Part shown: piece by piece, positions 40,977 to 50,696 of the stretch
Layout: each line of letters begins with the position of its first letter
Position numbering within the stretch: position 1 is the stretch's first letter
NCBI RefSeq assembly: GCF_042752395.1
Contig: NZ_JBHYXZ010000001.1
Coordinates: 1 to 64,000 of the forward strand
DNA: 64,000 nt
Reading direction: 5' to 3'
Source: Actinosynnema sp042752395
Lineage (GTDB): Bacteria > Actinomycetota > Actinomycetes > Mycobacteriales > Pseudonocardiaceae
The notes under the pieces: model-generated
Seen by the model: only the letters and a program-made list of their open reading frames with translations
What the model was told of the DNA's origin: nothing
Database searches by the model: none
Made by a program: the position numbers and the translations under genes

Positions 40977-41004
40977 TGTGGACAACCGGACGGCCTGTGG
41001 ACAA
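40977..41004. promoter_or_regulatory. pair of perfect DnaA boxes
   Basis: TGTGGACAA occurs at 40977-40985 and again at 40996-41004, i.e. TTGTCCACA on the minus strand, the DnaA box preferred in high-GC actinobacteria. The copies are in the same orientation, 19 bp apart (about two helical turns), 82 bp upstream of the ssd start. Close pairing of two perfect 9-mers is unlikely by chance. Confidence 0.7.
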
Positions 41005-41137
41005 CCCGAGGCGTCACGGCGGCGCGCCCGACCGCCGCCACGGGTGGCGCGACGGAAGATCGGGCGGTGATGCAAGGGGAGCCGCGAGCCGGCGGAGGTC
41101 CAGCGCGGGACACCCGCGGAACCGACCCCGGACATGG

Positions 41138-41223
41138 GACGACCCCCGCCAGGGGGGAGGGACGGGGGTCGTCATTGGTTCAGTCCCGGGGGGTCGGACT
41201 GAACCCGTCCGGTCGAGCCGGAC
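41138..41223. other. three consecutive hairpins upstream of the HAD phosphatase gene
   Basis: Hairpin 1: GACGACCCCCG (41138-41148) with CGGGGGTCGTC (41163-41173). Hairpin 2: GGTTCAGTCC (41177-41186) with GGACTGAACC (41196-41205). Hairpin 3: GTCCGG with CCGGAC around TCGAG (about 41207-41223). All stems are perfect. Around them (40895-41366, 472 bp) no gene was found. They may be stacked terminators or part of an RNA. The region ends in TAAGCT (41354-41359) seven bases before the phosphatase GTG, a likely -10 for a leaderless message. Confidence 0.6.
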
Positions 41224-41366
41224 CCGTCTACTGTATCCCCACGGGACAGGGTCATGCGTGTCTTCCGTTAGAGGGACGCGAAAATTCGACGGACCGCACA
41301 CCTGATTCGTAAACCGCCGAACCTCTGCCGGCGGCCCGGCGCACCCGCCCCGCCTAAGCTTGACCG

Positions 41367-42179
41367 GTGACCGAGCACGCCACCGCCGGCAGTCGAGTCG
41401 CCGCGTTCTTCGACCTGGACAAGACCGTCATCGCCAAGTCGAGCACGCTGGCGTTCAGCCGGCCGTTCTTCCAAGAGGGCCTGATCAACCGGCGTGCGGT
41501 GCTCAAGAGCGCCTACGCGCAGTTCGTCTTCATGCTGGCCGGCGCGGACGCCGACCAGATGGACCGGATGCGCTCGCACATCACCGCGCTCTGCGAGGGG
41601 TGGGACGTCGAGCAGGTGCGCTCGATCGTGGAGGAGACGCTCCACGACATCGTCGACCCCCTCGTCTACAAGGAGGCCACGCAGCTCATCAGCGACCACA
41701 AGGGCGAGGGCCACGACGTGGTCGTGGTGTCCGCTTCGGGCGAGGAGCTGGTCGCGCCCATTTCGACCATGGTCGGCGCGACGCACAGCGTGGGCACCCG
41801 GATGGTCGTCGCCGAGGGGCGCTACTCCGGCGAGGTCGACTTCTACTGCGCGGGCGAGAACAAGGCCATCGCCGTCAAGCAGCTCGCCGAGCAGCACGAC
41901 TACGACCTGAGCCGGTGCTTCGCCTACTCCGACTCCATCACCGACCTGCCGCTGCTGGAGGCCGTCGGCCACCCCACCGCGGTCAACCCGGACCGCGCGC
42001 TGCGCCGGGTCGCCGCCCAACGCGGCTGGCCGGTGCTCACGTTCTCCGACCCGGTGTCGCTGCGCGCCCGCATCCCCCGCCCGTCGGGCGCGGCGGTCGC
42101 CGTCACCGCGATCGGGCTGGGCGCGGCGACGGCGGCCGGCGTGGCCTGGTACGGCCTGCGCAGGCGCCGCCGGAGCTGA
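41367..42179 (+). CDS. HAD-IB family phosphatase (SerB-like, Rv3661 equivalent)
   Basis: A 270-residue protein with the HAD nucleophile motif FFDLDKTVIAKSS near 14-26, motif II VVVSASGEE near 120-128, the Lys of motif III in GENKAIAVKQLA and motif IV SDSITDLPLLEAVG near 188-201. The C-terminus adds a membrane helix at about 236-255 and a basic tail. Related proteins dephosphorylate phosphoserine or lysophospholipids; the substrate here is unknown. It always neighbours the tad locus in actinobacteria (Rv3661, SCO3559). GTG 41367 is probably leaderless. Confidence 0.92.
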   Translation: MTEHATAGSRVAAFFDLDKTVIAKSSTLAFSRPFFQEGLINRRAVLKSAYAQFVFMLAGADADQMDRMRSHITALCEGWDVEQVRSIVEETLHDIVDPLVYKEATQLISDHKGEGHDVVVVSASGEELVAPISTMVGATHSVGTRMVVAEGRYSGEVDFYCAGENKAIAVKQLAEQHDYDLSRCFAYSDSITDLPLLEAVGHPTAVNPDRALRRVAAQRGWPVLTFSDPVSLRARIPRPSGAAVAVTAIGLGAATAAGVAWYGLRRRRRS

Positions 42180-42329
42180 TTCACCCGGAGCCTGCGCCCG
42201 GTCGGCGGTACCGGGGTCGCGAACGGCCGGAAACCGCTGCCACGAAAGCCTTTCCGCTACTGAACGTCGCTTGACCGGTGCACCCCATCGAGCCCTTGCT
42301 GTGACGGCGGACACCTACTACAAAGGAAG

Positions 42330-42575
42330 TGCGGACTTCGGGTCGGCCAGGGGCGAAGCGGAGGAGAAGCCTCGTCCACCCCGACAGAGCTCCGCGCGCG
42401 GACTTCGAGACACCCACGCGCAGCACGCCGCGGGAGGCTTGTCGTCTAGGGCCTGCGTACCGGGACGCCGGACGCCGAGGCCAGGTCGGTACGACACGAG
42501 TTGCACGCTTGGTAACTCGAAAGCCCGCGCTGACGACGGTGGGACCCCTCCACGAGGGGTCCCACCGTCTTTGTG
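42330..42575 (+). ncRNA. 6S-like / Ms1-type small RNA candidate
   Basis: This 587-bp gap after the HAD phosphatase holds no protein gene but a structured segment ending in a very strong terminator. The arm 42394-42409 (GCGCGCGGACTTCGAG) can pair, with small bulges, with 42516-42530 (CTCGAAAGCCCGCGC), closing a large central loop of about 105 nt; a GAGG/CCTC hairpin lies at 42361-42373. A possible promoter is TTGCTG (42296-42301) with TACAAA (42319-42324), putting the 5' end near 42330. By synteny this is the place of Ms1/MTS2823 in mycobacteria (after Rv3661) and of scr3559 in Streptomyces, abundant RNAs that bind RNA polymerase. Identity is inferred from position and structure; sequence homology could not be tested here. 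Confidence 0.7.
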
Positions 42576-42576
42576 T
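42535..42576 (+). terminator. intrinsic terminator of the small RNA
   Basis: A perfect 16-bp stem (42535-42550 with 42554-42569) and a 3-nt CAC loop are followed by TTTGTGTG. It is the most stable hairpin in the window and lies 350 bp after the phosphatase stop, so it belongs to a separate transcript. Confidence 0.9.
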
Positions 42577-42766
42577 GCCTGCCTCCTGCCCGAAAGCGCG
42601 ACTCGCCGAACATGTGCCCGAACGGGTGACTCGCCAAACCTCGGGTTTTGTCGGTGCCCCTCCCCACAATGGCCACGCAGCGCAACCCGTTGACCCACCT
42701 CTGTGACGTGGGTAACTTGCCAAACGCACCACGCAGTGGTGGGAGATTCCCAGTGGGGAGGCCGCA

Positions 42767-44479
<1,713 letters not shown>

Positions 44480-44483
44480 CGAC

Positions 44484-45731
44484 ATGGACCGCAGGCACTT
44501 CCTCGCCGCCGGCGCGCTCGCCGTGCCCGCGCTCACCGCGCTCGACCCGCCCGGCGCGGCCGAGGTCCCGGACCGCCCCCGGCCCGTGCGGACCGGCGCG
44601 GAGCAGCTCGCCCGGGACGGCTGGCGGCGCTTCGCGGGCGACCGGGTCGGCGTGGTCACCAACCCGACCGGCGCGCTGCGCGACCAGACCCACATCGTCG
44701 ACTCGATGGTGGCCGCCGGGCTGCGGCCCCTGGCCGCGTTCGGCCCCGAGCACGGCTTCCGCGGCACGGCGCAGGCGGGCGGCTCGGAGGGCGACTACCT
44801 CGACCCGCGCACCGGCATCCCGGTCTACGACACCTACGGCGCGAGCGCCGAGAAGATCGCCGGGATGATCGCCAAGTCGGGCGTCGACACGCTCGTGTTC
44901 GACATCGCCGACATCGGCGCGCGCTTCTACACCTACATCTGGACCATGTACGCGGTCATGCAGGCCGCCGCGAAGACGGGCACGCGGTTCGTCGTGCTCG
45001 ACCGGCCCAACCCGGTCGGCGGCACGGCCCGCGGCCCGCAGCTCGACCCCGCGTACGCGACGTTCGTCGGCCGCAAGCCGATCGCGCAGCAGCACGGCAT
45101 GACGATCGGCGAGCTGGCGCGCCTGTTCGACGGCGAGTTCCTGCCGACCGACGGCGGCCGGCTCGCAAGCCTCGACGTGGTCGACGTGCAGGGCTGGAAG
45201 CGGGACGACCTGCACTCCGGCCTGCCGTGGATCCCGCCCAGCCCGAACGTGCCCACGCACGACACCGCGCTGGTCTACCCCGGCACGTGCCTGTTCGAGG
45301 GGCTCGTGTTCTCCGAGGGCCGCGGCACCACCCGCCCGTTCGAGACGATCGGCGCGCCGGGCCTGGACTGGCGGTGGGCCGAGGACCTCAACGCGCTGGG
45401 GCTGCCCGGCGTGCTGTTCCGCGAGACCTACTTCACGCCCACGTTCAACAAGTTCGCCAACAAGCTGTGCGGCGGGGTGGCCCTGCACCTCACCGACCCG
45501 CACCGCTTCGACGCGCCCCGCACGGCGGTCGCGATGATCGTCACCGCGAAGGCCCGCTACCCCGAGGTCTTCGCGTGGCGGCCGGACCACTACATCGACA
45601 AGCTCAGCGGCTCCGACCGCCTGCGCCGCATGGTCGACGCGGGCGCGGGCACCGACGAGGTGGTCGGCGCCTGGTCCGACGAGCTGGCCGCGTTCGACCG
45701 CACCCGCCGGCCGTACCTGCGCTACCGGTAG
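44484..45731 (+). CDS. namZ: exo-beta-N-acetylmuramidase NamZ (DUF1343, GH171)
   Basis: NamZ of Bacillus subtilis (YbbC) releases MurNAc from the non-reducing end of glycan strands after NagZ has removed GlcNAc. The 415-residue protein has a Tat-type leader (DRRHFLAAGALAVPAL) and the DUF1343 motifs VGVVTNPTG near 53, FGPEHGFRG near 87 with its catalytic Glu, DIADIGARFYTY near 138, VLDRPNPVGG near 166, and EGLVFSEGRGTTRPFE near 272. It starts 4 bp after nagZ. The twin-arginine leader suggests it folds in the cytoplasm and works outside. Confidence 0.93.
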   Translation: MDRRHFLAAGALAVPALTALDPPGAAEVPDRPRPVRTGAEQLARDGWRRFAGDRVGVVTNPTGALRDQTHIVDSMVAAGLRPLAAFGPEHGFRGTAQAGGSEGDYLDPRTGIPVYDTYGASAEKIAGMIAKSGVDTLVFDIADIGARFYTYIWTMYAVMQAAAKTGTRFVVLDRPNPVGGTARGPQLDPAYATFVGRKPIAQQHGMTIGELARLFDGEFLPTDGGRLASLDVVDVQGWKRDDLHSGLPWIPPSPNVPTHDTALVYPGTCLFEGLVFSEGRGTTRPFETIGAPGLDWRWAEDLNALGLPGVLFRETYFTPTFNKFANKLCGGVALHLTDPHRFDAPRTAVAMIVTAKARYPEVFAWRPDHYIDKLSGSDRLRRMVDAGAGTDEVVGAWSDELAAFDRTRRPYLRYR

Positions 45732-45743
45732 AGGGAGACAGCG

Positions 45744-47396
45744 ATGCGCACCCCCGCCCTGCTGATCGCGACCGCCGTGCTCACCGCCGCCGCCCTGCCG
45801 GCGCACGCCGAGGGCCGCGAGGCCCGCTTCGACCAGCCGCACGAGGGCTGGTCGAGCAGCGTGCTGCGAACGGGTACCCCGCAGCGCGTGGGACTCGACC
45901 CGGCTCCGCTGGACGCCGCGCTGGCGCAGATCGAGCGCTACACCGCGCCCGACGCGACGGGCCACCCGCTGTTCGCGGGCGCCGTCACGCTGTTCGCCCA
46001 CGACGGCGTCGTGGTCACGCACGAGCCGACGGGCTGGGCGGTCCGCTACGGCGACGCCGCCGGCACAGAGCTGCCCGAGGACCAGCGGGTGCCGATGACC
46101 CGCGACACGATCTTCGACCTGGCGTCGATCTCCAAGCTGTTCACCTCGATCGTGGTGATGCGCCAGCACGAGCTGGGCCGGTTCGGGCTGGACGACCCGG
46201 TCGCCCGGCACCTGCCGGAGTTCGGCGTCAACGGCAAGGAGTCGATCACCGTCCGGCAGCTGCTCACCCACACGTCCGGCCTGGTCGCGTGGCTGCCGCT
46301 GTGGTCGCAGTACCCGGACGTCCCGTCCCGGCTCAAGGCCGTGATGGACACCAGGCCGAGCAGTCCGCCCGGCGCCACGTACCTGTACTCGGACCTCAAC
46401 CTGATCACCCTCGGGCTGCTGGCCGAGAAGTGGTCGGGCAAGCCGCTGGACGAGCTGGTCCGCGACGACATCACGCGCCCGCTGGGCCTGGTGGACACCG
46501 GCTACAACCCGCCGGCCGCCAAGCTGGACCGGATCGCGGCGACCGAGTACCAGGCGGGCCGGGGCATCATCCGCGGCAGCGTGCACGACGAGAACGCCTG
46601 GTCGCTGGGCGGCGTCGCGGGCCACGCGGGCGTGTTCTCCACCGCGCGCGACCTCGCCGTGCTGGGCCAGGCCATCCTCAACGGCGGCGCGCACGCGGGC
46701 GCCCGGATCCTGCGCGAGGAGACGGTGGAGCTGATGCTCACCGACTTCAACCAGGGCTTCCCCGGCAACTCCCACGGCCTGGGCTTCGAGCTGGACCAGC
46801 GCTGGTACATGGGCGCGCTGACGTCGCCGAGGGCCGCCGGGCACACCGGCTACACGGGCACCACGCTGGTGCTGGACCCCCTCTCGCGGTCGATCGCGAT
46901 CCTGCTGACCAACCGGGTGCACCCGAGCCGCAACTGGGGCTCGATCAACCCGGCCCGCCGCGTGGCCGCCAACGGCCTCGCGCAAGCGCTTGCGGTCCGG
47001 CCCCGGCACGGCGACGCGTGGACGCCCGAGGTCAACGGCGGCACGTTGACCACGCGCGACCTCCCGCGCCGCGGCGAGCGGCAGAAGTTGTCGTTCCGGG
47101 CGTTCGTCGACCTCGACCCCGGCGACCGGGTGGTGGTCGAGGCCACCGCCGACGGGTCCGCCTGGCGCGAGGTCGGGGCGCTGACCGGGTACGGGGACCG
47201 GCGTTGGCGGAACGTGGACATCGAGACGGAGTCGGCGGCGCGGTTCCGCTGGCGCTTCGTCCGGGGCACGGGCTACGGCGGTCGCGGCGTGTACGTGGAC
47301 GCCGTGCGGGTGAGCGACCACCGGGGCGTCGCGCTCGACGCCGAGCGCGAACCGGAGGGCTTGCGACCCGAAGGGTGGCGGACCGCGGACCGTTAG
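45744..47396 (+). CDS. AmiE-like serine beta-lactamase-fold amidase
   Basis: A 550-residue secreted protein (signal peptide 1-22). The class C beta-lactamase fold has SxxK as SISK near 132-135, the Tyr motif YSDLN near 213-217 and GHTGYTG near 371-377. In the Bacillus cluster the homologous YbbE/AmiE cleaves MurNAc from its peptide. After the catalytic domain (to about 425) comes an extra beta-rich domain of about 120 residues (for example RWRFVRGTGYGGRGVYVDAV), perhaps for wall binding, which the Bacillus enzyme lacks as far as I know. A beta-lactamase role is less likely in this context. Confidence 0.85.
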   Translation: MRTPALLIATAVLTAAALPAHAEGREARFDQPHEGWSSSVLRTGTPQRVGLDPAPLDAALAQIERYTAPDATGHPLFAGAVTLFAHDGVVVTHEPTGWAVRYGDAAGTELPEDQRVPMTRDTIFDLASISKLFTSIVVMRQHELGRFGLDDPVARHLPEFGVNGKESITVRQLLTHTSGLVAWLPLWSQYPDVPSRLKAVMDTRPSSPPGATYLYSDLNLITLGLLAEKWSGKPLDELVRDDITRPLGLVDTGYNPPAAKLDRIAATEYQAGRGIIRGSVHDENAWSLGGVAGHAGVFSTARDLAVLGQAILNGGAHAGARILREETVELMLTDFNQGFPGNSHGLGFELDQRWYMGALTSPRAAGHTGYTGTTLVLDPLSRSIAILLTNRVHPSRNWGSINPARRVAANGLAQALAVRPRHGDAWTPEVNGGTLTTRDLPRRGERQKLSFRAFVDLDPGDRVVVEATADGSAWREVGALTGYGDRRWRNVDIETESAARFRWRFVRGTGYGGRGVYVDAVRVSDHRGVALDAEREPEGLRPEGWRTADR

Positions 47397-47471
47397 TGAC
47401 AACGGTGGCCGCCGGACCCCGCCAAGCGGGGACATTGGGTCACGGTTGGGGTGAGTTACACCCACCCTGCG

Positions 47472-47500
47472 TTGACCTTGGTTTTGGCGGTTAGTAAGTT
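47472..47500 (+). promoter_or_regulatory. murR promoter, leaderless
   Basis: TTGACC (47472-47477) and TAAGTT (47495-47500) are separated by exactly 17 bp and end six bases before the murR GTG, so the transcript should start at or within a base or two of the start codon. GGGTG-agtta-CACCC at 47449-47463 directly upstream is a possible operator. Confidence 0.75.
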
Positions 47501-47506
47501 TCCCAC

Positions 47507-48424
47507 GTGTCCACCGAGAGCACCGCCGATTCCAGCCCCCTGGTGAAGATCCGTTCGCTGCTGCCGGGCCTGGCCCGGGCCGAGCAGCGGGTCGCCAAGG
47601 TCGTGCTGGACAACCCGGCGACCGTCGCGCACCGCAGCATCACCGAGGTCGCCGAGGCCGCGGGCACCAGCGAGACCACGGTGACCCGGTTCTGCAAGGC
47701 GATCGGCGTCGGGGGCTACCCGGAGCTGCGCATAGCGCTGGCCGCCGACACGGCCCGCACGTCCATGCGCACCGACCGCGACCTGGGCGGCGACATCGGC
47801 CCCGGCGACGACCTGCGGCAGGTCGTGGGCAAGGTGGCGTTCGCGGACGCGCGGGCGGTCGAGGAGACCGCCGAGCAGCTGAACGTGGAGACACTGGAAG
47901 CGGTGGTCGAGGCGGTCGCGGGCGCGGGCCGGGTGGACGTCTACGGGTTCGGGGCGAGCGCGTTCGTCGCGTTCGACCTCCAGCAGAAGCTGCACCGGAT
48001 CGGGCGCACCTGCTTCGCCTGGAACGACACGCACATCGCGCTCACCTCGGCCGCCGTGCTGACCGGCGCGGACGTCGCGGTCGGCATCTCGCACACCGGG
48101 TCCACCGCAGAGACCGTCGAGGCGCTGCGGGTCGCCAAGGACCACGGCGCGACCACGGTGGCGCTCACGAACTTCCCCCGGTCGCCGATCAGCGAGGTGG
48201 CCGACCACGTGCTGACCACGGCGGCGCGCGAGACGACGTTCCGCTCCGGCGCGATGGCCAGCCGGATCGCGCAGCTCACCGTGATCGACTGCCTGTTCAT
48301 CGGGGTCGCCCAGCGGCACGTGGACAGCGCCAAGACGGCCCTGGAGGCGACGTACGACGCGGTGTCGGGGCACCGCCTCGGCGCCCGGCCGGACGGCAGG
48401 CGACGCCGGGAGTCCGGTAAATGA
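47507..48424 (+). CDS. murR: RpiR-family regulator MurR
   Basis: A 305-residue regulator with an N-terminal HTH (SITEVAEAAGTSETTVTRF near 44-62) and a C-terminal SIS sugar-phosphate-binding domain (VYGFGASAFVAFDLQQKL near 145-162; VGISHTGSTAETVEALRVAK near 190-209). MurR represses MurNAc catabolism and responds to MurNAc-6-phosphate. Its stop overlaps the murQ start as ATGA. GTG 47507 follows an optimal promoter with no leader. Confidence 0.92.
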   Translation: MSTESTADSSPLVKIRSLLPGLARAEQRVAKVVLDNPATVAHRSITEVAEAAGTSETTVTRFCKAIGVGGYPELRIALAADTARTSMRTDRDLGGDIGPGDDLRQVVGKVAFADARAVEETAEQLNVETLEAVVEAVAGAGRVDVYGFGASAFVAFDLQQKLHRIGRTCFAWNDTHIALTSAAVLTGADVAVGISHTGSTAETVEALRVAKDHGATTVALTNFPRSPISEVADHVLTTAARETTFRSGAMASRIAQLTVIDCLFIGVAQRHVDSAKTALEATYDAVSGHRLGARPDGRRRRESGK

Positions 48425-49356
48425 CGCCGCCGCGGCACGACGTCGCGGTCCGCGTGGACTCGCCCACCGAGGCGCGCAATCCGCGGACGGCGGACATCGA
48501 CCGGCTCCCCACGCTGGACGTCCTCCGCCTGATCAACTCCGAGGACCGCCTGGTCCCCGACGCGGTGGCCGCCGTGCTGCCCGAGCTGGCGCGGGCCGCG
48601 GACCTGGCCGTCGGCGCGCTGAACGCCGGCGGTCGCGTGCACTACGTCGGCGCGGGCACGTCGGGCCGGTTGGCCACGCTCGACGCGGCCGAGCTGGTGC
48701 CGACGTTCAACGCCCCGCCGGACTGGTTCCTGGCCCACCACGCGGGCGGCCGGGACGCCCTGGTGAACGCGGTCGAGGACGTCGAGGACCAGGCGTCCGA
48801 CGGCGCCGCCGAGATCCGCAGGCACGCGGCCGCGGGAGACCTGGTGGTCGGTGTCACGGCGTCCGGCCGCACGCCGTTCGTGGTGGCCGCGCTGGAGGAA
48901 GCGCGCGCCCTGGGCGCGCACACCGTGCTGGTGTCCAACAACCCGACCGCGCCCGCGCCGGTCGAGGTGGACGTGCTGATCGCGGTCGACACGGGCCCGG
49001 AGGCGATCGCGGGGTCCACCCGGATGAAGGCGGGCACCTCGCAGAAGCTGGTGCTGACGTCGTTCTCGACCGCCGTGATGGTCCGGCTCGGCCGCACCTA
49101 CTCGAACCTGATGGTGTCGATGCGCGCCACCAACGCCAAGCTGCGCGGCCGCACGGTGCGCATCCTGCGCGAGGCGACGGGCCTGGGCGAGAAGGAGTGC
49201 ACGTCCGCGCTGGCCGACTCGGGCGGCGACCTCAAGGTGGCTTTGGTGCACCTGCTGGCCGGCGTGCCCGCGGCACGCGCCGCCGAGGCGTTGGAACGCA
49301 CGCAGGGGCACGTCCGGCTGGCGCTCAGCCAGCTCGCACCGGGCGCCACGGGATAG
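48421..49356 (+). CDS. murQ: N-acetylmuramic acid 6-phosphate etherase
   Basis: Cleaves the lactyl ether of MurNAc-6-phosphate, giving GlcNAc-6-phosphate and D-lactate. The 311-residue SIS protein has YVGAGTSGRLATLDAAEL near 75-92 (catalytic Glu), VGVTASGRTPFV near 141 and the signature GPEAIAGSTRMKAGTSQK near 190-207. Presence of MurQ implies that MurNAc enters the cell and is phosphorylated; no murP-type PTS or kinase gene is next to it. Its 3' end overlaps the convergent lrp-type gene by 32 bp. Confidence 0.96.
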   Translation: MTPPRHDVAVRVDSPTEARNPRTADIDRLPTLDVLRLINSEDRLVPDAVAAVLPELARAADLAVGALNAGGRVHYVGAGTSGRLATLDAAELVPTFNAPPDWFLAHHAGGRDALVNAVEDVEDQASDGAAEIRRHAAAGDLVVGVTASGRTPFVVAALEEARALGAHTVLVSNNPTAPAPVEVDVLIAVDTGPEAIAGSTRMKAGTSQKLVLTSFSTAVMVRLGRTYSNLMVSMRATNAKLRGRTVRILREATGLGEKECTSALADSGGDLKVALVHLLAGVPAARAAEALERTQGHVRLALSQLAPGATG

Positions 49357-49774
49357 GCGTCGACAGCACCATCGCGCTGGACGTCTCGCCGTAGCCGCCC
49401 AGCCGCACCAGCAGCCGCTCCAGCTCGCTGATCGACGTGGTCACGACCTTGACCACCGAGCAGATGTCGCCGGTCAGCCGCACCACCTCCACCACCTCGG
49501 GGCAGTCGTCGAGCAGCTCGGGGTGCACCGTGATGCACCGCGGCCCGTAGCACTTCATCCGCACCAGCGCGATCACCGGCCGTCCCACCGCCGTCGGGTC
49601 CACGGTGGCGCGGTAGCCCGTGATGACGCCCGCGTTTTCCAGCCGCCGCACGCGTTGCGCGACCGTCGGCGGGGAGACGTGCACGCGCCGGGCCAGCTCG
49701 TTGTACGACAGCCGCGCGTCCTCCTGCAGGGCCTCCAGCAGGGCCCAGTCCACGCCGTCGAGATCGGTGCTCAC
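49325..49774 (-). CDS. Lrp/AsnC family regulator, probable kyn regulator
   Basis: A 149-residue protein with the HTH LSYNELARRVHVSPPTVAQRV near 22-42 and an RAM/AsnC effector domain (about 65-145). It is divergent from kynA with a 97-bp gap, the arrangement seen for KynR-type regulators of tryptophan degradation, so the ligand is likely tryptophan or kynurenine (inferred). Convergent 32-bp overlap with murQ. Confidence 0.9.
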   Translation of the reverse strand: MSTDLDGVDWALLEALQEDARLSYNELARRVHVSPPTVAQRVRRLENAGVITGYRATVDPTAVGRPVIALVRMKCYGPRCITVHPELLDDCPEVVEVVRLTGDICSVVKVVTTSISELERLLVRLGGYGETSSAMVLSTPIPWRPVRAG

Positions 49775-49871
49775 GACCGCAAAGCTACTCGCCTCGACGC
49801 TTTCCGGTCATAAGACTTTTCCCTCGATCCCCATCCGTTGCCCATTCAACCAACCCGGATGCGCGGTCATC

Positions 49872-50696
49872 ATGGAAGACATGACTTGCCCCGTCTCACC
49901 CAAACTCGACTTCGGCGGCACGACGCCCTACGAGGACTACGTGCACGCCTCCGTGCTGCACTCGCTGCAACAGCAGTGGTCCAAGGACCCGCGTGAGATG
50001 TCGTTCCTGGTGATCACGCAGGTCATGGAGCTGTACTTCGGCCTGCTGTGCTTCGAGTGGCGGCAGGCCCAGTCCGAGCTGCGCGCCGACGACCTGCGGG
50101 CGGCGGTCCGCACGCTGCGCCGCAGCGACCTGCACATGCAGGCGCTCAACGCGGCGTGGCGGCCGATCGCCCGGATGACGCCCGCCGAGTTCAACTCGTT
50201 CCGCGACGCCCTGGGCGAGGGCTCCGGCTTCCAGTCGGGCCGCTACCGCGAGGTGGAGTTCCTGCTCGGCGAGAAGTCCCGGTCGATGCTCGTGCCGCAC
50301 CGCGCCGTGCCGCGGCAGCACGAGGCGCTCGAAGCGCTGCTGCACGAGCCGAGCCTGTACGACGACGTGCTCGCCGCCCTGCACCGGCAGGGCCTGCCGA
50401 TCCCCGAGGACGTGCTCCGCCGCGACGTCAGCGAACCCTACGAGCCGAACGCCGAGGTGGAGGCCGTGTGGGCGGGCATCTACCGCGACGGGTCGCGTGA
50501 CCTGCTCGAACTGGGCGAAGCGCTGACCGACATCGCCGAGGAGTTCGCCCGCTGGCGCTACGACCACCTGCTCGCCACGCGCCGGTCGATGGGCGCGAAG
50601 GCCGGCACCGGCGGTTCGGCGGGCGTCGCGTGGCTGGAGAAGCGCACGCGGCGCTCCGTCTTCCCCGAGCTGTGGACCGCCAGGAGCCACGTGTGA
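49872..50696 (+). CDS. kynA: tryptophan 2,3-dioxygenase
   Basis: Heme enzyme opening the indole ring of L-tryptophan to N-formylkynurenine. The 274-residue protein has the TPYEDYVHASVLHSLQ segment near 17-32 with the distal His, ITQVMELYFGLLCFEW near 45-60 and the substrate-binding GSGFQSGRYREVEFLLG near 118-134, with the proximal His downstream. ATG 49872 or 49881 may start it. Followed directly by kynU. Confidence 0.96.
   Translation: MEDMTCPVSPKLDFGGTTPYEDYVHASVLHSLQQQWSKDPREMSFLVITQVMELYFGLLCFEWRQAQSELRADDLRAAVRTLRRSDLHMQALNAAWRPIARMTPAEFNSFRDALGEGSGFQSGRYREVEFLLGEKSRSMLVPHRAVPRQHEALEALLHEPSLYDDVLAALHRQGLPIPEDVLRRDVSEPYEPNAEVEAVWAGIYRDGSRDLLELGEALTDIAEEFARWRYDHLLATRRSMGAKAGTGGSAGVAWLEKRTRRSVFPELWTARSHV

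Noticed and set aside
40967..41305. ORFs over the DnaA boxes and hairpins
   Set aside because: Low-complexity products without a site for ribosomes; the DNA is explained better by boxes and hairpins.
45744..47396. True beta-lactamase resistance gene
   Set aside because: SISK and GHTG motifs are shared by the whole S12/class C family; the cluster context and long extra domain favour a muropeptide amidase.
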